A stretch of 64,000 bases of DNA, taken from Brevibacillus brevis (lineage in GTDB: Bacteria; Bacillota; Bacilli; Brevibacillales; Brevibacillaceae). Below, in pieces: positions 34,856-44,332 of this stretch (positions are counted from its first letter, which is position 1; each line of letters begins with the position of its first letter). The stretch is taken from assembly GCF_001039275.2 (NCBI RefSeq), contig NZ_CP030117.1, positions 4,682,501-4,746,500 on the forward strand, given 5' to 3'. Under the pieces are notes generated by a model, which made no database searches, was not told the origin of the DNA, and was given only the letters and a program-made list of their open reading frames with translations. A program made the translations under genes and the position numbers.

Positions 34856-36994
34856 TTATCCTTTTTTCACTCGAATGACATCATCCTCAACATCAATGAC
34901 CATAGCTGTCACATCGTCTTCTTCCATCACCAAATCTGCAATGCCATCCTCGACATATTGCTGAATCACGCGTCGCAATGGACGTGCCCCAAAGGAAGGG
35001 TTGTAGCCCAACTCAGCCAGCTTTTCTTTTGCGGCATCTGTCACGGTGATCTCCATTCCTTGCTCAAACAGATTGCCCCTCACATCTTGCAGCAGCAGAT
35101 CGACGATTTTGACCAAATCCTGTTTTTCCAGATGGGCAAAGGAAATGATCGAGTCGAAGCGGTTCAGGAACTCCGGCTTGAAGTACGCCCCGAGAGAATC
35201 CAGCACGGTAGCAGGCTCGGGCGCTTTTGCTCCAAAGCCGACGGAGATTTTTCGCTCGCTCACACCTGCATTGCTCGTAGCAATGATGACCGTCTCTTTA
35301 AAATTCACCGTACGACCCTGACTGTCTGTCAGACGACCATCCTCCAGAATTTGCAGGAACATGTGCATCACGTCCGGGTGTGCTTTTTCGATCTCATCCA
35401 GCAGGATAATGCTGTACGGGTTGCGGCGTACGCGCTCTGTTAGCTGACCTGCTTCTTCATGACCGACGTAGCCAGGAGGAGAACCGATCAATTTGGATAC
35501 CGAGTGCTTCTCCATGTACTCGCTCATATCGAGGCGGATCATGGAATCACGGGTCCCAAACAGCTCCTCTGCCAATGCTTTGGACAGCTCTGTCTTCCCT
35601 ACGCCAGTCGGACCGACGAACAGGAAGGAAGCGATCGGTCTGTTTTTCGGTTTCAGACCTGCCCGACTGCGTCGAATCGCCTTCGCTACTTGAGTGACCG
35701 CCTCGGATTGACCAATGACTTTTGCTTCCAAATGTGCGGCCAGGTTTTTCATTTTCATCTGCTCATCACTTTGCAGCTTGGTAACCGGAATCCCAGTCTT
35801 TTGCTCGATCAAGGCTTGGATGTCCGTGACGTCAACCTGAACGCGTTGCTCCTTGCCTTCGATTTGATCCAGCTTCTCTAAAATACCCGCTTCCTCGTCT
35901 CTCAGACGGGCAGCTCGTTCGTATGCTTCTTGCTCCGTCGCTTCCTTTTTCTCCTGATTGATTTGTGCCAGCCGCTCATGCAGCTCTGCCGTATCAACCG
36001 CGGAGGATCTCAGATTCAAGCGAGAGCCCACTTCATCCATGAGATCAATCGCCTTGTCAGGCAAGAATCGATCCTGGATGTAACGATGGGAGTATTCCAC
36101 GGAAGCACGAATGACATCATCCGAGTAAGCAACTTGGTGGAATGCTTCGTATTTCGGACGCAATCCTTTTAAAATCTCGATGGCTTGTTCTACGGTTGGT
36201 TCCTTGACCATAACTGGCTGCAGGCGGCGCTCCAGAGCAGCGTCTTTTTCAATCACGCGATACTCTTTTAACGTTGTTGCCCCAACCAGTTGCAACTCAC
36301 CGCGAGCTAGCGCAGGCTTCAGAATGTTCCCTGCATCCATGGATCCCTCCGCAGAGCCTGCTCCCACCAAGAGATGAATCTCATCCACAAACAGGATGAC
36401 ATTTTTGCGTTTTTGCAGCTCGGCAATCACTTGCTTCATTTTTTCCTCGAACTGTCCGCGAATTCCCGTCCCTGCAACCAGAGAGGCGACATCTAAAATG
36501 TACACCTGCTTGTTTTTCAGCTTGGTCGGTACTTGCCCTTCCGTAATACGCAGGGCGAGGCCTTCCGCAATCGCCGTCTTCCCGACTCCTGGCTCTCCGA
36601 TCAGAACTGGATTGTTTTTGTTACGTCGGTTCAAAATCTCAATGACACGCTCAATTTCCTGTTCGCGTCCAATCACAGGGTCAATCAGTCCTGCACGTGC
36701 CGCATCGTTTAGATTACGACCCAGGTCATCGAGGATGCCTCCACCACGCTCTGGTGCTTGTGGCTGCGGTTGGCTGGAAGATTTGCCAGCGTTCATCGAA
36801 CCTTGAGCAAAGCCTTGCAGGAACTCATCCAGTCCAGAGAAGGAGGAGAACGGACTAAAGCCCATGCCCACTCCCATTTTGTTGGTCAGCTTTGTCTGGC
36901 AGTCTTTGCACAGATCGTATTTCTGTTGCTGATTTTGTAAGCGTATATGAACAGTCACAGTTGCTTCTCGTTGTTTACAGATTTCACAATGCAT
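34856..36994 (-). CDS. clpE: ClpE-type AAA+ ATPase of the Clp protease
   Basis: 712 residues from the ATG at 36994 (GGGGGG before it); an open frame reaches 37108 but that stretch carries the operator and promoter. The N-terminal zinc finger [13 protein letters not shown]...CKDC is diagnostic for ClpE. Two AAA+ modules follow: Walker [14 protein letters not shown] and [12 protein letters not shown], with a short UVR-like coiled middle region. ClpE unfolds aggregated or damaged proteins for ClpP under heat stress. Control by CtsR is supported by the two upstream repeats. Confidence 0.93.
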   Translation of the reverse strand: MHCEICKQREATVTVHIRLQNQQQKYDLCKDCQTKLTNKMGVGMGFSPFSSFSGLDEFLQGFAQGSMNAGKSSSQPQPQAPERGGGILDDLGRNLNDAARAGLIDPVIGREQEIERVIEILNRRNKNNPVLIGEPGVGKTAIAEGLALRITEGQVPTKLKNKQVYILDVASLVAGTGIRGQFEEKMKQVIAELQKRKNVILFVDEIHLLVGAGSAEGSMDAGNILKPALARGELQLVGATTLKEYRVIEKDAALERRLQPVMVKEPTVEQAIEILKGLRPKYEAFHQVAYSDDVIRASVEYSHRYIQDRFLPDKAIDLMDEVGSRLNLRSSAVDTAELHERLAQINQEKKEATEQEAYERAARLRDEEAGILEKLDQIEGKEQRVQVDVTDIQALIEQKTGIPVTKLQSDEQMKMKNLAAHLEAKVIGQSEAVTQVAKAIRRSRAGLKPKNRPIASFLFVGPTGVGKTELSKALAEELFGTRDSMIRLDMSEYMEKHSVSKLIGSPPGYVGHEEAGQLTERVRRNPYSIILLDEIEKAHPDVMHMFLQILEDGRLTDSQGRTVNFKETVIIATSNAGVSERKISVGFGAKAPEPATVLDSLGAYFKPEFLNRFDSIISFAHLEKQDLVKIVDLLLQDVRGNLFEQGMEITVTDAAKEKLAELGYNPSFGARPLRRVIQQYVEDGIADLVMEEDDVTAMVIDVEDDVIRVKKG

Positions 36995-37050
36995 ATTCAA
37001 TCCCCCCAAAAGCGTTGTTTTGGAATTCAGAAGGTCTTCGATTTTTGATC

Positions 37051-37067
37051 TTTGACCTTTCCTGACC
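37051..37067 (-). promoter_or_regulatory. CtsR-type operator, proximal
   Basis: On the minus strand GGTCAGGAAAGGTCAAA, one heptad imperfect, matching the CtsR tandem heptad pattern GGTCAAA-N3-GGTCAAA; it lies 55-75 bases before the clpE ATG. Confidence 0.75.
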
Positions 37068-37079
37068 TTCGATGACTTT

Positions 37080-37108
37080 ATTATAGTTTGACCTTCTTTG
37101 ACTTTCAA
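37080..37108 (-). promoter_or_regulatory. Sigma-A promoter of clpE with overlapping CtsR operator
   Basis: TTGAAA, exactly 17 bases, TATAAT on the minus strand. The spacer is filled by AGTCAAAGAAGGTCAAA (37103-37087), a CtsR operator, so the repressor would block RNA polymerase directly. Confidence 0.88.
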
Positions 37109-37126
37109 GAGGGATTGTATGGTTTT

Positions 37127-38266
37127 TTACACTTTGCCCTTTCGCAGATAAGGAACGATCGAAAGTAACCCTATACCAGCTAAACAAGCACCTACCCACA
37201 ATGGTGATACAAGCCCGTAGCCACTGCTGATCCCGATCCCACCTAAGGAAGACCCAATCGCAACACCCAATGTAATAAAGGAAGTATGCACAGTGTTTAC
37301 CATCGTCCCACTGCCTGCTGTATTCATAACTCGTGCGATCATGGCCGGATTCATCGCAACACCCGTCAATCCAATCAGAACAATGGACAGCACAGCGATC
37401 CATATATTTTCGGCTCCTACGGCAAACAGAACCAATGCCGCTAAGAGTATGCTTAATCCCGTTACAAGGATTCGCATGGTAAAACGATCAGCAAGTCTGC
37501 CAATCACAATATTTCCGATCACCGTCGCGATCCCATAAAGGGCAAGCAAATACGGGATACTCGCATCCGAAAATGCCGTTACATCCGTAAGAATCGGAGT
37601 AAAATAACTAAACGCTGCGAAGGTACCGCCAATGATCAGCATACTCGTTGCATACGCGGCCCAAAGATGCGGATTATGAAAGCTGCCAAGCTCATCCGCT
37701 ACGTTTATCTGGTCTTTTTGTGCAGAGGAAGGGAGCAACCATTGAATCAAGATCCCTGATAGCAATACGACAACGGCCACAGCCCAAAAGCTCATTCTCC
37801 AGCCGAAAAATTGTGCAATCACGGTTGTCAGAGGAAGTCCGATGACAGTAGCTATCATTAGGCCAGCCAAAACAATCGAAGCGGCCTTTCCCCGTGAATG
37901 AGAGGGAACCAGGCTGGCTGAAATACTGACGGAGATGCCAAACGCTGCGGATGAAGCAATACCCGTTAGGATACGCGCAAGCATCATTGACTCGTAATTC
38001 CAAGCCAATGCTCCCAACGATTGGCCAAGGAAGAAGACGGCAACCAAAGAAAGCAGCGCTTGTTTTCGGCGAATGTGCAAGAGAGTTGCTGTTAGGATGG
38101 GGCCCCCTATCACCATTGCTCCTGCATACGCTGTAATGAAATACCCGATGGAGGGGATCGTCACATCGAAATCATCGGCAAGCTCATTCATCATCCCAGC
38201 CACCATAAATTCAGAAGTCGTCATCGCAAAAATCGCTACCGCTAACAAATAAATCATCGACGGCAT
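37127..38266 (-). CDS. MFS transporter, sugar/drug efflux (AraJ/YdhP-like)
   Basis: 379 residues from the ATG at 38266 (GAGGAGTG before it), twelve membrane segments; the first helix VAIFAMTTSEFMVAGMMNEL, with TTSEF, is typical of DHA1 efflux proteins of the AraJ/NepI/YdhP type. Another open start at 38314 would precede the RBS. A TetR regulator lies directly upstream and shares an operator-like sequence, so the pump is probably induced by a TetR ligand. Confidence 0.85.
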   Translation of the reverse strand: MPSMIYLLAVAIFAMTTSEFMVAGMMNELADDFDVTIPSIGYFITAYAGAMVIGGPILTATLLHIRRKQALLSLVAVFFLGQSLGALAWNYESMMLARILTGIASSAAFGISVSISASLVPSHSRGKAASIVLAGLMIATVIGLPLTTVIAQFFGWRMSFWAVAVVVLLSGILIQWLLPSSAQKDQINVADELGSFHNPHLWAAYATSMLIIGGTFAAFSYFTPILTDVTAFSDASIPYLLALYGIATVIGNIVIGRLADRFTMRILVTGLSILLAALVLFAVGAENIWIAVLSIVLIGLTGVAMNPAMIARVMNTAGSGTMVNTVHTSFITLGVAIGSSLGGIGISSGYGLVSPLWVGACLAGIGLLSIVPYLRKGKV

Positions 38267-38288
38267 GAAGAAACACTCCTCGCTTATT

Positions 38289-38318
38289 ATTGTAACACTC
38301 GGTACAAAAATCACTCAA
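38289..38318 (-). promoter_or_regulatory. MFS promoter with TetR-type operator
   Basis: On the minus strand TTGAGT, 18 bases, TACAAT. The partly palindromic TGTACCGAGTGTTACA (38306-38291) lies between -35 and -10 and shares the CGGTACA core with the site in the tetR promoter. Confidence 0.5.
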
Positions 38319-38330
38319 AAAAAGAGCGCT

Positions 38331-38927
38331 TTACGCGCCGAAGATAGATTCCATGGTGCCATTCATGATTTGTTCAGCCAATGCCCGATTTTGTGTGGAT
38401 GTATTCAACACACGGAAGCCATAGTAACTACTTAAAAATAGGCTAGCCAAATCCACAGCAGATCGTTTTTTGGCGATTTCGCCCGTTCGCAAGCCTTCTT
38501 CCATCACTTGTTCCATCGTTTGCTTCAAAAGTTCAACATGTCTGGAGACGATTTCTTCAATCTTGGGATCGTCTTTTGCCCGTTCCAATCCCGCATTGAT
38601 CAGCAAACATCCCTTTGGATTCGTTGATTCAAAGTCTTCCACCAATGCCCAAGCTAAAAAGTTTTGCAACCGTTCTTTCACGGAACCCGGGCTTTCCAAT
38701 AATGCCCGCTGTTCTTGAATCCCAGTATCGTGATAGTGTTCCACCACCGCTAGATAAAGGTCCTGTTTGCTGCCAAACGTATTGTACAAGCTACCTTTCC
38801 CTAGTCCAGTATCACTGCATAAATCATGCGTAGAACAACCATTGTAGCCTTTTGACCAAAACGTTTTCATGGCCACATCTACGATGGACGTGTAATCAAA
38901 ATCACGAGGTCTGCCACGTTTACTCAA
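38331..38927 (-). CDS. TetR-family transcriptional repressor
   Basis: 198 residues from the TTG at 38927, which has AGGAGG 6 nt upstream; longer frames begin without an RBS and overlap the promoter. The N-terminal HTH reads VAMKTFWSKGYNGCSTHDLC...GKGSLYNTFGSKQDLY, typical of the TetR family, with a C-terminal ligand domain containing ESTNPKGCLLINAG, seen in the YxaF/LmrA-like branch. It probably represses the MFS gene and itself. Confidence 0.9.
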   Translation of the reverse strand: MSKRGRPRDFDYTSIVDVAMKTFWSKGYNGCSTHDLCSDTGLGKGSLYNTFGSKQDLYLAVVEHYHDTGIQEQRALLESPGSVKERLQNFLAWALVEDFESTNPKGCLLINAGLERAKDDPKIEEIVSRHVELLKQTMEQVMEEGLRTGEIAKKRSAVDLASLFLSSYYGFRVLNTSTQNRALAEQIMNGTMESIFGA

Positions 38928-38961
38928 CGGAATCCTCCTTTCGTTTCCAACTGTTATGGAA

Positions 38962-38990
38962 ATCTTACACATTATGTACCGTTCGGTCAA
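38962..38990 (-). promoter_or_regulatory. tetR promoter with palindromic operator
   Basis: TTGACC, 17 bases, TAAGAT on the minus strand, overlapped by ACCGAACGGT (38987-38978), a site suited to autorepression. Confidence 0.6.
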
Positions 38991-39075
38991 CAAATGAAAT
39001 ATCTGCAACTGTAAACCATGCCTATAGAAAAAGCCCATTTTGAAAATCATCTCTCAAAACAGGCTTGATCTTTGA

Positions 39076-39438
39076 TTATATCCTCTCTAAATCTGTTACT
39101 GTTTTTTCGTTTACTTGATCTCCAGTATTGAGCGTCGTCTTTGGTTCAAGCAATAATACATGAACCTCTTCCTCTGCAACTGGCATATGCTCTACACCTT
39201 TTGGAACAATGAGAAATTCGCCTTCGTTTACCCAAACATCTTTATCGCGAAATTTAATAAGCAGCTTCCCTTTCACAACGAAAAACATCTCATCCTCATT
39301 TTCATGCTGATGCCAGACAAACTCACCTTTCAATTTCGCCAGCTTTACATAGGAGTCATTGATTTCGCCTGCAATTTTGGGATTCCAATACTCATGGAAT
39401 AACGCAAACTTTTCAGCTACATTGACCTTCTCCATCAT
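39076..39438 (-). CDS. Small cupin-domain protein
   Basis: 120 residues, a single beta barrel with the metal-binding pattern WHQHENEDEMFFVVKGKL and VPKGVEHMP. Proteins of this form bind Fe, Mn or Zn and include small dioxygenases and isomerases as well as inactive forms; the substrate is not known. Two ATGs (39438, 39435) follow GGGGGAG; the second has better spacing. It lies 9 bases after ribokinase and is probably cotranscribed with it. Confidence 0.8.
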   Translation of the reverse strand: MMEKVNVAEKFALFHEYWNPKIAGEINDSYVKLAKLKGEFVWHQHENEDEMFFVVKGKLLIKFRDKDVWVNEGEFLIVPKGVEHMPVAEEEVHVLLLEPKTTLNTGDQVNEKTVTDLERI

Positions 39439-39447
39439 TCTCCCCCA

Positions 39448-40350
39448 TTAAAAAGAGTATGCTTGTACTTCATCGAAAGTAGGCAGGGATGGTTGAGCAC
39501 CGTTCCTTGTAACGACAATCGCTGCTACTTTGCTGGCAAAAGTGGCCGCTTCCGTTTCTGTCATTCCTTGTGTGATTCCAACGGCAAAAGCTGCTGTAAA
39601 GGAATCGCCTGCCGCAGTTGTATCCACTGGCTCTACGCGGAAAGCCGGGATATGGGTCGCCTCATCGGCGGTTACTAACAGAGCCCCCTTTTCCCCCAAT
39701 GTCACGATGACGCGCTTTGGTCCAGCAGACAATAGCTTTTTGGCTGCTGTATGTACTTCGTCTATCGTAGATACAGGCATTCCTGTGAGAATAGAAAGCT
39801 CTGTTTCATTTGGGGTTAAGGTATGTACATGGGTTAATAGCTCACTGGATAGCTCACGTGCCGGTGCCGGATTTAAAATGACCAGTTTACCGAGTCGGGC
39901 AGCCTCTTTGACTGTATATTCCACGACGTGCATCGGGATTTCCAGTTGGAGTAATACGACGTCGCTTTCCTTTAAAATAGACAGATTGTCTGCAAGATGC
40001 TCGGTGCTGACGAGCCCATTCGCACCCGGAACGAGCACGATGTTATTTTCCCCATCATCACTTACATTGATAAAAGCCATGCCTGTCGTACCCGAGCATT
40101 TGATCCCCTCTATGTGAACGTGCGCATCCGTTAGCCCTCCCAGCATGACCCGGCCATTCTCATCTTCTCCTACCATTCCAATCATGGAGACATGTGCACC
40201 CAGGCGAGACGCGGCTACTGCCTGATTCGCTCCCTTTCCTCCCGGGATCAGCTCGAAGTGATGGCTTGCGATCGTTTCTCCTGCTTTGGGCAAATGATGT
40301 ACATGGGTTACAAGATCCATATTGATGCTTCCTACTACTGCGATTTTCAC
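39448..40350 (-). CDS. rbsK: Ribokinase
   Basis: 300 residues from the GTG at 40350, with GAGGAGGG 7 nt upstream; the frame continues 5' but without an RBS and beyond the family length. PfkB signatures are complete: GSINMDLV, PGGKGANQAVAASRLG and the C-terminal DTTAAGDSFTAAFAVG with the catalytic Asp and anion hole. It phosphorylates ribose at O5 with ATP. No ribose transporter or RbsR lies nearby, so the substrate could be another pentose or nucleoside sugar. Confidence 0.88.
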   Translation of the reverse strand: MKIAVVGSINMDLVTHVHHLPKAGETIASHHFELIPGGKGANQAVAASRLGAHVSMIGMVGEDENGRVMLGGLTDAHVHIEGIKCSGTTGMAFINVSDDGENNIVLVPGANGLVSTEHLADNLSILKESDVVLLQLEIPMHVVEYTVKEAARLGKLVILNPAPARELSSELLTHVHTLTPNETELSILTGMPVSTIDEVHTAAKKLLSAGPKRVIVTLGEKGALLVTADEATHIPAFRVEPVDTTAAGDSFTAAFAVGITQGMTETEAATFASKVAAIVVTRNGAQPSLPTFDEVQAYSF

Positions 40351-40517
40351 GACGAACCCTCCTCGTTCCTTCCCGAACATGATCATTCGGTCGGTTACAA
40401 AATAGTGCTTTTCATCCGAGAAGTCAACGTATTTTCTCAAGATTGTTCCTAAGACTTGGATCGCAATGCTTCCATTGGTTATAATGAACAAATCTTCTAT
40501 CATCCGGAGGTAAACAG

Positions 40518-41204
40518 ATGGAGCCGATTATCCACCATCCTTGGAACATTGATGAGCAAGACGCCATCAACTTGCAGCGACAACTAGCCCAGCAAGTAAA
40601 AAAAGAAGATCAACTAGCGGACGTACGCTTTATCGCCGGAGTCGATGTCGCCTATCATGCCGAGTCCGATTTGTTAGTCGCTGGTGTCGTCATCCTCGAC
40701 GCCACTTCCCTGCAAGTCGTCGAGTCTGTCGTCATTCAAGACACCGTCGAATTCCCGTATATTCCCGGATTGTTTTCTTTTCGAGAGCTGCCGCCGTTGG
40801 TGAGTGCATTCAAGGAGCTAAAAACAACCCCGCAGCTCGTCGTCTGCGATGGACAAGGAATCGCTCACCCGCGAAGATTCGGACTAGCCAGTCATTTGGG
40901 TGTCCTGTTTGACATTCCTACCATTGGCTGTGGAAAAACGAGACTGCTCGGTGAACACGAAGAACCCGCACAGGAAAGAGGTGCGTATTCCCCTTTGATC
41001 GATCAGGGTGAAATCATCGGTGGAGTCTTGCGCACACAACCGAATATCAAACCGATATTCGTCTCGATCGGACACGGAATTTCTTTGCCAACTGCATGCG
41101 CATGGATCACCAAGCTCTCTCCCAAATATCGTTTGCCCGAAACGACGCGGCAAGCGGATCAGCTCGTGAATAAAGTATTGGCGGAGTTAAATAGCGGCCG
41201 CTAA
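40518..41204 (+). CDS. nfi: Endonuclease V (deoxyinosine-specific)
   Basis: 228 residues. The motifs FIAGVDVAY (catalytic Asp), FPYIPGLFSFRE and LVVCDGQGIAHPRRFGLASH (second catalytic Asp, Gly/His DNA-reading loop) are those of endonuclease V, which cuts the second bond 3' of deoxyinosine. CGGAGG 7 nt before the ATG. Its stop overlaps the convergent Imm33-like gene by 4 bases. Confidence 0.94.
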   Translation: MEPIIHHPWNIDEQDAINLQRQLAQQVKKEDQLADVRFIAGVDVAYHAESDLLVAGVVILDATSLQVVESVVIQDTVEFPYIPGLFSFRELPPLVSAFKELKTTPQLVVCDGQGIAHPRRFGLASHLGVLFDIPTIGCGKTRLLGEHEEPAQERGAYSPLIDQGEIIGGVLRTQPNIKPIFVSIGHGISLPTACAWITKLSPKYRLPETTRQADQLVNKVLAELNSGR

Positions 41205-41839
41205 TGAAGTGTCGGCCATACATTTTCATCGTGCTCGTCCAAAACTGCTTCGATCTGCTCTCCTTGGAAAACGACAATGTAGCCTCGTGGCAAAGCCAAT
41301 GCTTGCAAGAGAGACGGACGTAGCTTTAGCAGTTGGTAAACGTAGTATGACTCTAGCTGGTCACTATCTACTTCACCTTCCACAGGCCCAAGATACCACC
41401 CGGAGTCACCTTTTCGAACATCTTCTGCACGCTGTAAATAGACATGGTCTTGTTCAAATGCACCTTTTGCCACCACAATTTTATCTTGGAACAAAGCAGC
41501 TTCCCCTTCTGCTCGCACGGTTTTTAAACAGTTGTTTTGCGCCATTTGCACGACCAAGGACACAGACAGGTCAGAAGTTGTTTCGGAAAAAGGATTCGTG
41601 TCGTAGTTGGGTGCGACGATCTCCATATACCCATCCCGTTCGAAAACCATAAGAATGGTCCAGCCTACCTGAATTTTCGCACCGTTCTTGATAGGACCAA
41701 TCTCGCCTTCAACATCGGAGAATACGTCCAACAGAAAGTCTGCTTGCTTCACCAAAAACTCTTTGCAGGTCACGACAAACGTGCGGTTATGAATCTGTTT
41801 GGAGCGTTGGCAGAGTCGGGACTCTTTCTCATCTGACAT
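41201..41839 (-). CDS. Imm33/DUF2185-like protein
   Basis: 212 residues. The C-terminal two thirds (KGDSGWYLGPVEGEVDSDQ, QLLKLRPSLLQALALPRGYI, DEHDENVW) resemble the Imm33 (DUF2185) domain common in polymorphic-toxin immunity proteins and in stand-alone Bacillales proteins. It is neither secreted nor membrane bound. No toxin gene is adjacent, so it may protect against foreign toxins or have another role. The family assignment is from memory of the pattern. Confidence 0.5.
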   Translation of the reverse strand: MSDEKESRLCQRSKQIHNRTFVVTCKEFLVKQADFLLDVFSDVEGEIGPIKNGAKIQVGWTILMVFERDGYMEIVAPNYDTNPFSETTSDLSVSLVVQMAQNNCLKTVRAEGEAALFQDKIVVAKGAFEQDHVYLQRAEDVRKGDSGWYLGPVEGEVDSDQLESYYVYQLLKLRPSLLQALALPRGYIVVFQGEQIEAVLDEHDENVWPTLH

Positions 41840-41983
41840 GGACCTCTTCCTTTCTGTGTGATCGGAATTGCTGCTATCTTCAGGATATCACGAATAGAGG
41901 AAAAGCTCCGTTACACTTTTGCTACAAGGAATAGGTAATAACTGGCTGATGAATGCGTAGCAAAGCTCGGCTTGGCAGGTGGG

Positions 41984-42745
41984 CTACAACGTTTTTTGTT
42001 GGATTTGTTCGACACAGTCTTTGATCGTATCAATGACGACTCCGGGCTCGGTAAATTGAGGAAAATGTCCACTGTTTTTAGCGAGGATATGTTTGCTGGT
42101 GCTTGATAATGAAAGCAGTTCCAACTGATGCTCGATTCGTTTTTTGCGTACTTCTTCTGGCATCATACGATTTTCTTTTCCACCTGTAATCACATAAACA
42201 GGGATGTCGGGAAAAGAATCGATTACATGGATTTGTTCCACTGTTTTTTTGACAAAATGAACTTCATTGAATGGTTTATGGGGAGACCAGGAATCAAACA
42301 TGGAGAGTATTTTGTTAATGGTTTTGACTACCTTACCTTGATATTTCTCAAGGCCGATATCTTTCGGATGGCTGGATTCTAAAAAGACAACGCCAGCTAC
42401 TTCGTCGGGGTAACACCGGGCATATAAATTTGCATATAATCCCCCTAATGAATGTCCGACTAGCAAAAATGGGGGTTCAAAACCTACTAACGTTAATGCC
42501 TCCCGTAACGTTTCTACAATCGTGAGTCCGTCTTGGGGTTCTTGCGGCTTATCACTACCCGAAACACCAAGACGATTATAGGAAAAGACAGATGACGTCT
42601 CTGAAAGATCCGGTTGTATTTTCATCCAGCCTTCTATCGGTCCTGAGCCACCGTTAATGAGAACGATATTGGGTTGGCCGTTTCCGCTCCAATGATATTG
42701 GATCTTCCCTCTTGAAGTACTTACTTTCGATATCTCTATTGCCAA
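41984..42745 (-). CDS. Alpha/beta hydrolase
   Basis: 253 residues from the TTG at 42745 (AGGTG 7 nt upstream; the frame is open to 42802 but without an RBS). IVLINGGSGPIEGW is the oxyanion loop, VGHSLGGLYANLYA the nucleophile elbow, and NSGHFPQFTEP the His. The INGG(S) opening places it in the acyl-peptide-like esterase branch. The substrate is unknown. Confidence 0.83.
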   Translation of the reverse strand: MAIEISKVSTSRGKIQYHWSGNGQPNIVLINGGSGPIEGWMKIQPDLSETSSVFSYNRLGVSGSDKPQEPQDGLTIVETLREALTLVGFEPPFLLVGHSLGGLYANLYARCYPDEVAGVVFLESSHPKDIGLEKYQGKVVKTINKILSMFDSWSPHKPFNEVHFVKKTVEQIHVIDSFPDIPVYVITGGKENRMMPEEVRKKRIEHQLELLSLSSTSKHILAKNSGHFPQFTEPGVVIDTIKDCVEQIQQKTL

Positions 42746-42873
42746 TGTACGACACCTCACTTGTAAGGTCTGGATTTCACTGTAGTAATACGTGATGAAC
42801 AAATGAGGGTTTCTATTTTTTAGGAATGATTCTTGTACGGAGGAAAAAGCACGTCAAAAAAGCAAAGCTGGTA

Positions 42874-42921
42874 TAAAAAACAAGGCATATTCCTCCTCGG
42901 TAATTCGAGTTGGAATATGCC
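42874..42921 (-). terminator. Terminator of the two small membrane-protein genes
   Basis: Perfect 10-bp stem GGCATATTCC / GGAATATGCC on the minus strand, then TTGTTTTTTATACC. Confidence 0.8.
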
Positions 42922-42945
42922 TGATCGACGTACTAGCATCGTCCC

Positions 42946-43221
42946 TTATTGCCCTTCCATGGCGAGTAAAATAAACGTGATAATGGCGATTATCGTACCA
43001 AAGACGAAGTATAAACCCAAAAGAATGGCCATTAACAACAAGGTAGCTTTTGACCAGTTTTTACGATTCAGATTCCCGTCTGAACCAAAAGCCCAGACAA
43101 ATAACAAAACAATATTCGCGATCGGAATCATCATGAACAACGAGACGAGTATCCAATCTTTCATCGTCATGACCTTTTCGTTTTCCGCTACGCTTCCTTC
43201 CACATACGTTTGGTGATCCAT
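42946..43221 (-). CDS. Small two-helix membrane protein, tandem paralogue 1
   Basis: 91 residues: polar N terminus, then MKDWILVSLFMMIPIANIVL and a second helix, with the loop FGSDGNLNRKNWSKA between them. It is clearly related to the next gene, which shares VWAFGS(D/E)GNLNRKNW. Short proteins of this build are widespread in Firmicutes and have no known function. Likely cotranscribed with its paralogue, 39 bases apart. Confidence 0.7.
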   Translation of the reverse strand: MDHQTYVEGSVAENEKVMTMKDWILVSLFMMIPIANIVLLFVWAFGSDGNLNRKNWSKATLLLMAILLGLYFVFGTIIAIITFILLAMEGQ

Positions 43222-43260
43222 TCTACACCCTCCATGTTTTTTGCCAATCCACCGTTCTCG

Positions 43261-43566
43261 CTATTGTTCAACCGCTGCTCCAATGAATGCCAAGATCAGA
43301 ATCAAAAAGAAGACACTCAAGTACAAACCGATGCAAACACCTATGATCAGCAAGTTCGCTTTGGCCCAGTTCTTTCTGTTTAGATTGCCTTCACTGCCAA
43401 ATGCCCAAACAAAATACATCACGAGATTGACCACGGGCACCATCATAATTAAAAAAGTAATCATCCATTCCTTGACCGACATAACCCGCTCGTTTTCAGG
43501 CACGTTCACTTGCCATTGCTGTTGATGTTGCTGCTGTTCCAATTGGAAACCTCCCTGTTCTGTCAT
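43261..43566 (-). CDS. Small two-helix membrane protein, tandem paralogue 2
   Basis: 101 residues from the ATG at 43566. A Gln-rich N terminus (QLEQQQHQQQWQ) is followed by the same two-helix unit as the previous gene (VKEWMITFLIMMVPVVNLVM, FGSEGNLNRKNWAKA). The two genes arose by tandem duplication. No strong RBS is seen; a longer frame to 43644 is possible. Confidence 0.6.
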   Translation of the reverse strand: MTEQGGFQLEQQQHQQQWQVNVPENERVMSVKEWMITFLIMMVPVVNLVMYFVWAFGSEGNLNRKNWAKANLLIIGVCIGLYLSVFFLILILAFIGAAVEQ

Positions 43567-43699
43567 GATAAAATGTTCTCTACCCGCAGCGTGCGAATCA
43601 ACGCTTGGGCCAAAGGCTGCCACACGAGCATTCCCCAGACTCAAAATGAAAGCTCCCGAGTAGTGCCCGCCCGTTTACCGAGGTCGCGAACAAGATTTG

Positions 43700-43990
43700 C
43701 TAGTAGGTTTTGTCCTCGAACGGGATGATAAATTCGCTGCAAGCAACTCTGCATCCTTCCAGACTCCCCACGATATACGGCTCCAAGATACCTTGAACTT
43801 TAAAGAATTGATGTGCCTTTATCTTATCGGTATCTAATACAAGTCTCTTTACCGTTCCTTTCAAATGAACCTCGAGAACGGATATCGGCGGGAGTTGCTC
43901 GAAGGCGTTTTCCTTTTGCAGCCCCAGACCCGATGGTACGACCTTTTGAGCATTTCGACCATCATCTGCTAACAAATAATAATCGCGCAT
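43700..43990 (-). CDS. Short Imm11-like protein, partial paralogue of the gene at 58372
   Basis: 96 residues. GTVKRLVLDTDKIKAHQFFK and GILEPYIVGSLEGCRVA align with SLKRLVLDPEKIGRHTIFQ and GIREPYIIIDLRLAEA of the 183-residue protein at 58372, but the N-terminal half is absent. A strong AAGGAGGCGGG precedes the ATG, so it may still be expressed. It sits next to a pentapeptide-repeat remnant in the same order as the full pair at 58372-60065. Confidence 0.6.
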   Translation of the reverse strand: MRDYYLLADDGRNAQKVVPSGLGLQKENAFEQLPPISVLEVHLKGTVKRLVLDTDKIKAHQFFKVQGILEPYIVGSLEGCRVACSEFIIPFEDKTY

Positions 43991-44005
43991 GTAATCCCGC
44001 CTCCT

Positions 44006-44332
44006 TTATTCCGTTTTCCACTCAATCTGCTGCCTCTGTGCTACACTCAATGCAAAGCGTTCACGGTCCTTCTCGAAAAAAACGGCATTTCGCATATTCG
44101 CTCCATGAAAATTCGCATGATACAGACGAGAATGGCGAAAATCCGCTCCTTCCAAATCAGCATATGCAAATTGGACACCGAGTAAGCCCGGTACACGATG
44201 CAGCTCGTCCACACTAACTCCTTGTCCCTCGGCATAAGAGAAGATAGCTCCGCTCAAGTCAGCATGACGAAAATCGGCATCACAAAGAAGCGAATGGCTG
44301 AAATCAGTGCGTTGAAATAGGAGGAAGAGAAC
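44006..44332 (-). pseudogene. Pentapeptide-repeat gene fragment
   Basis: Open in frame from 44332, after a TAG, with TDFSHSLLCDADFRHADLSG, ADLEGADFRHSRLYHANFHG and FALSVAQRQQIEW, which parallel the C terminus of the 381-residue protein at 58920 (repeats, then LLDELQERHVVW). No start codon with an RBS exists 5' of the repeats, so this is a 5'-truncated copy. From 44333 to 44604 nothing convincing is seen. Confidence 0.6.
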
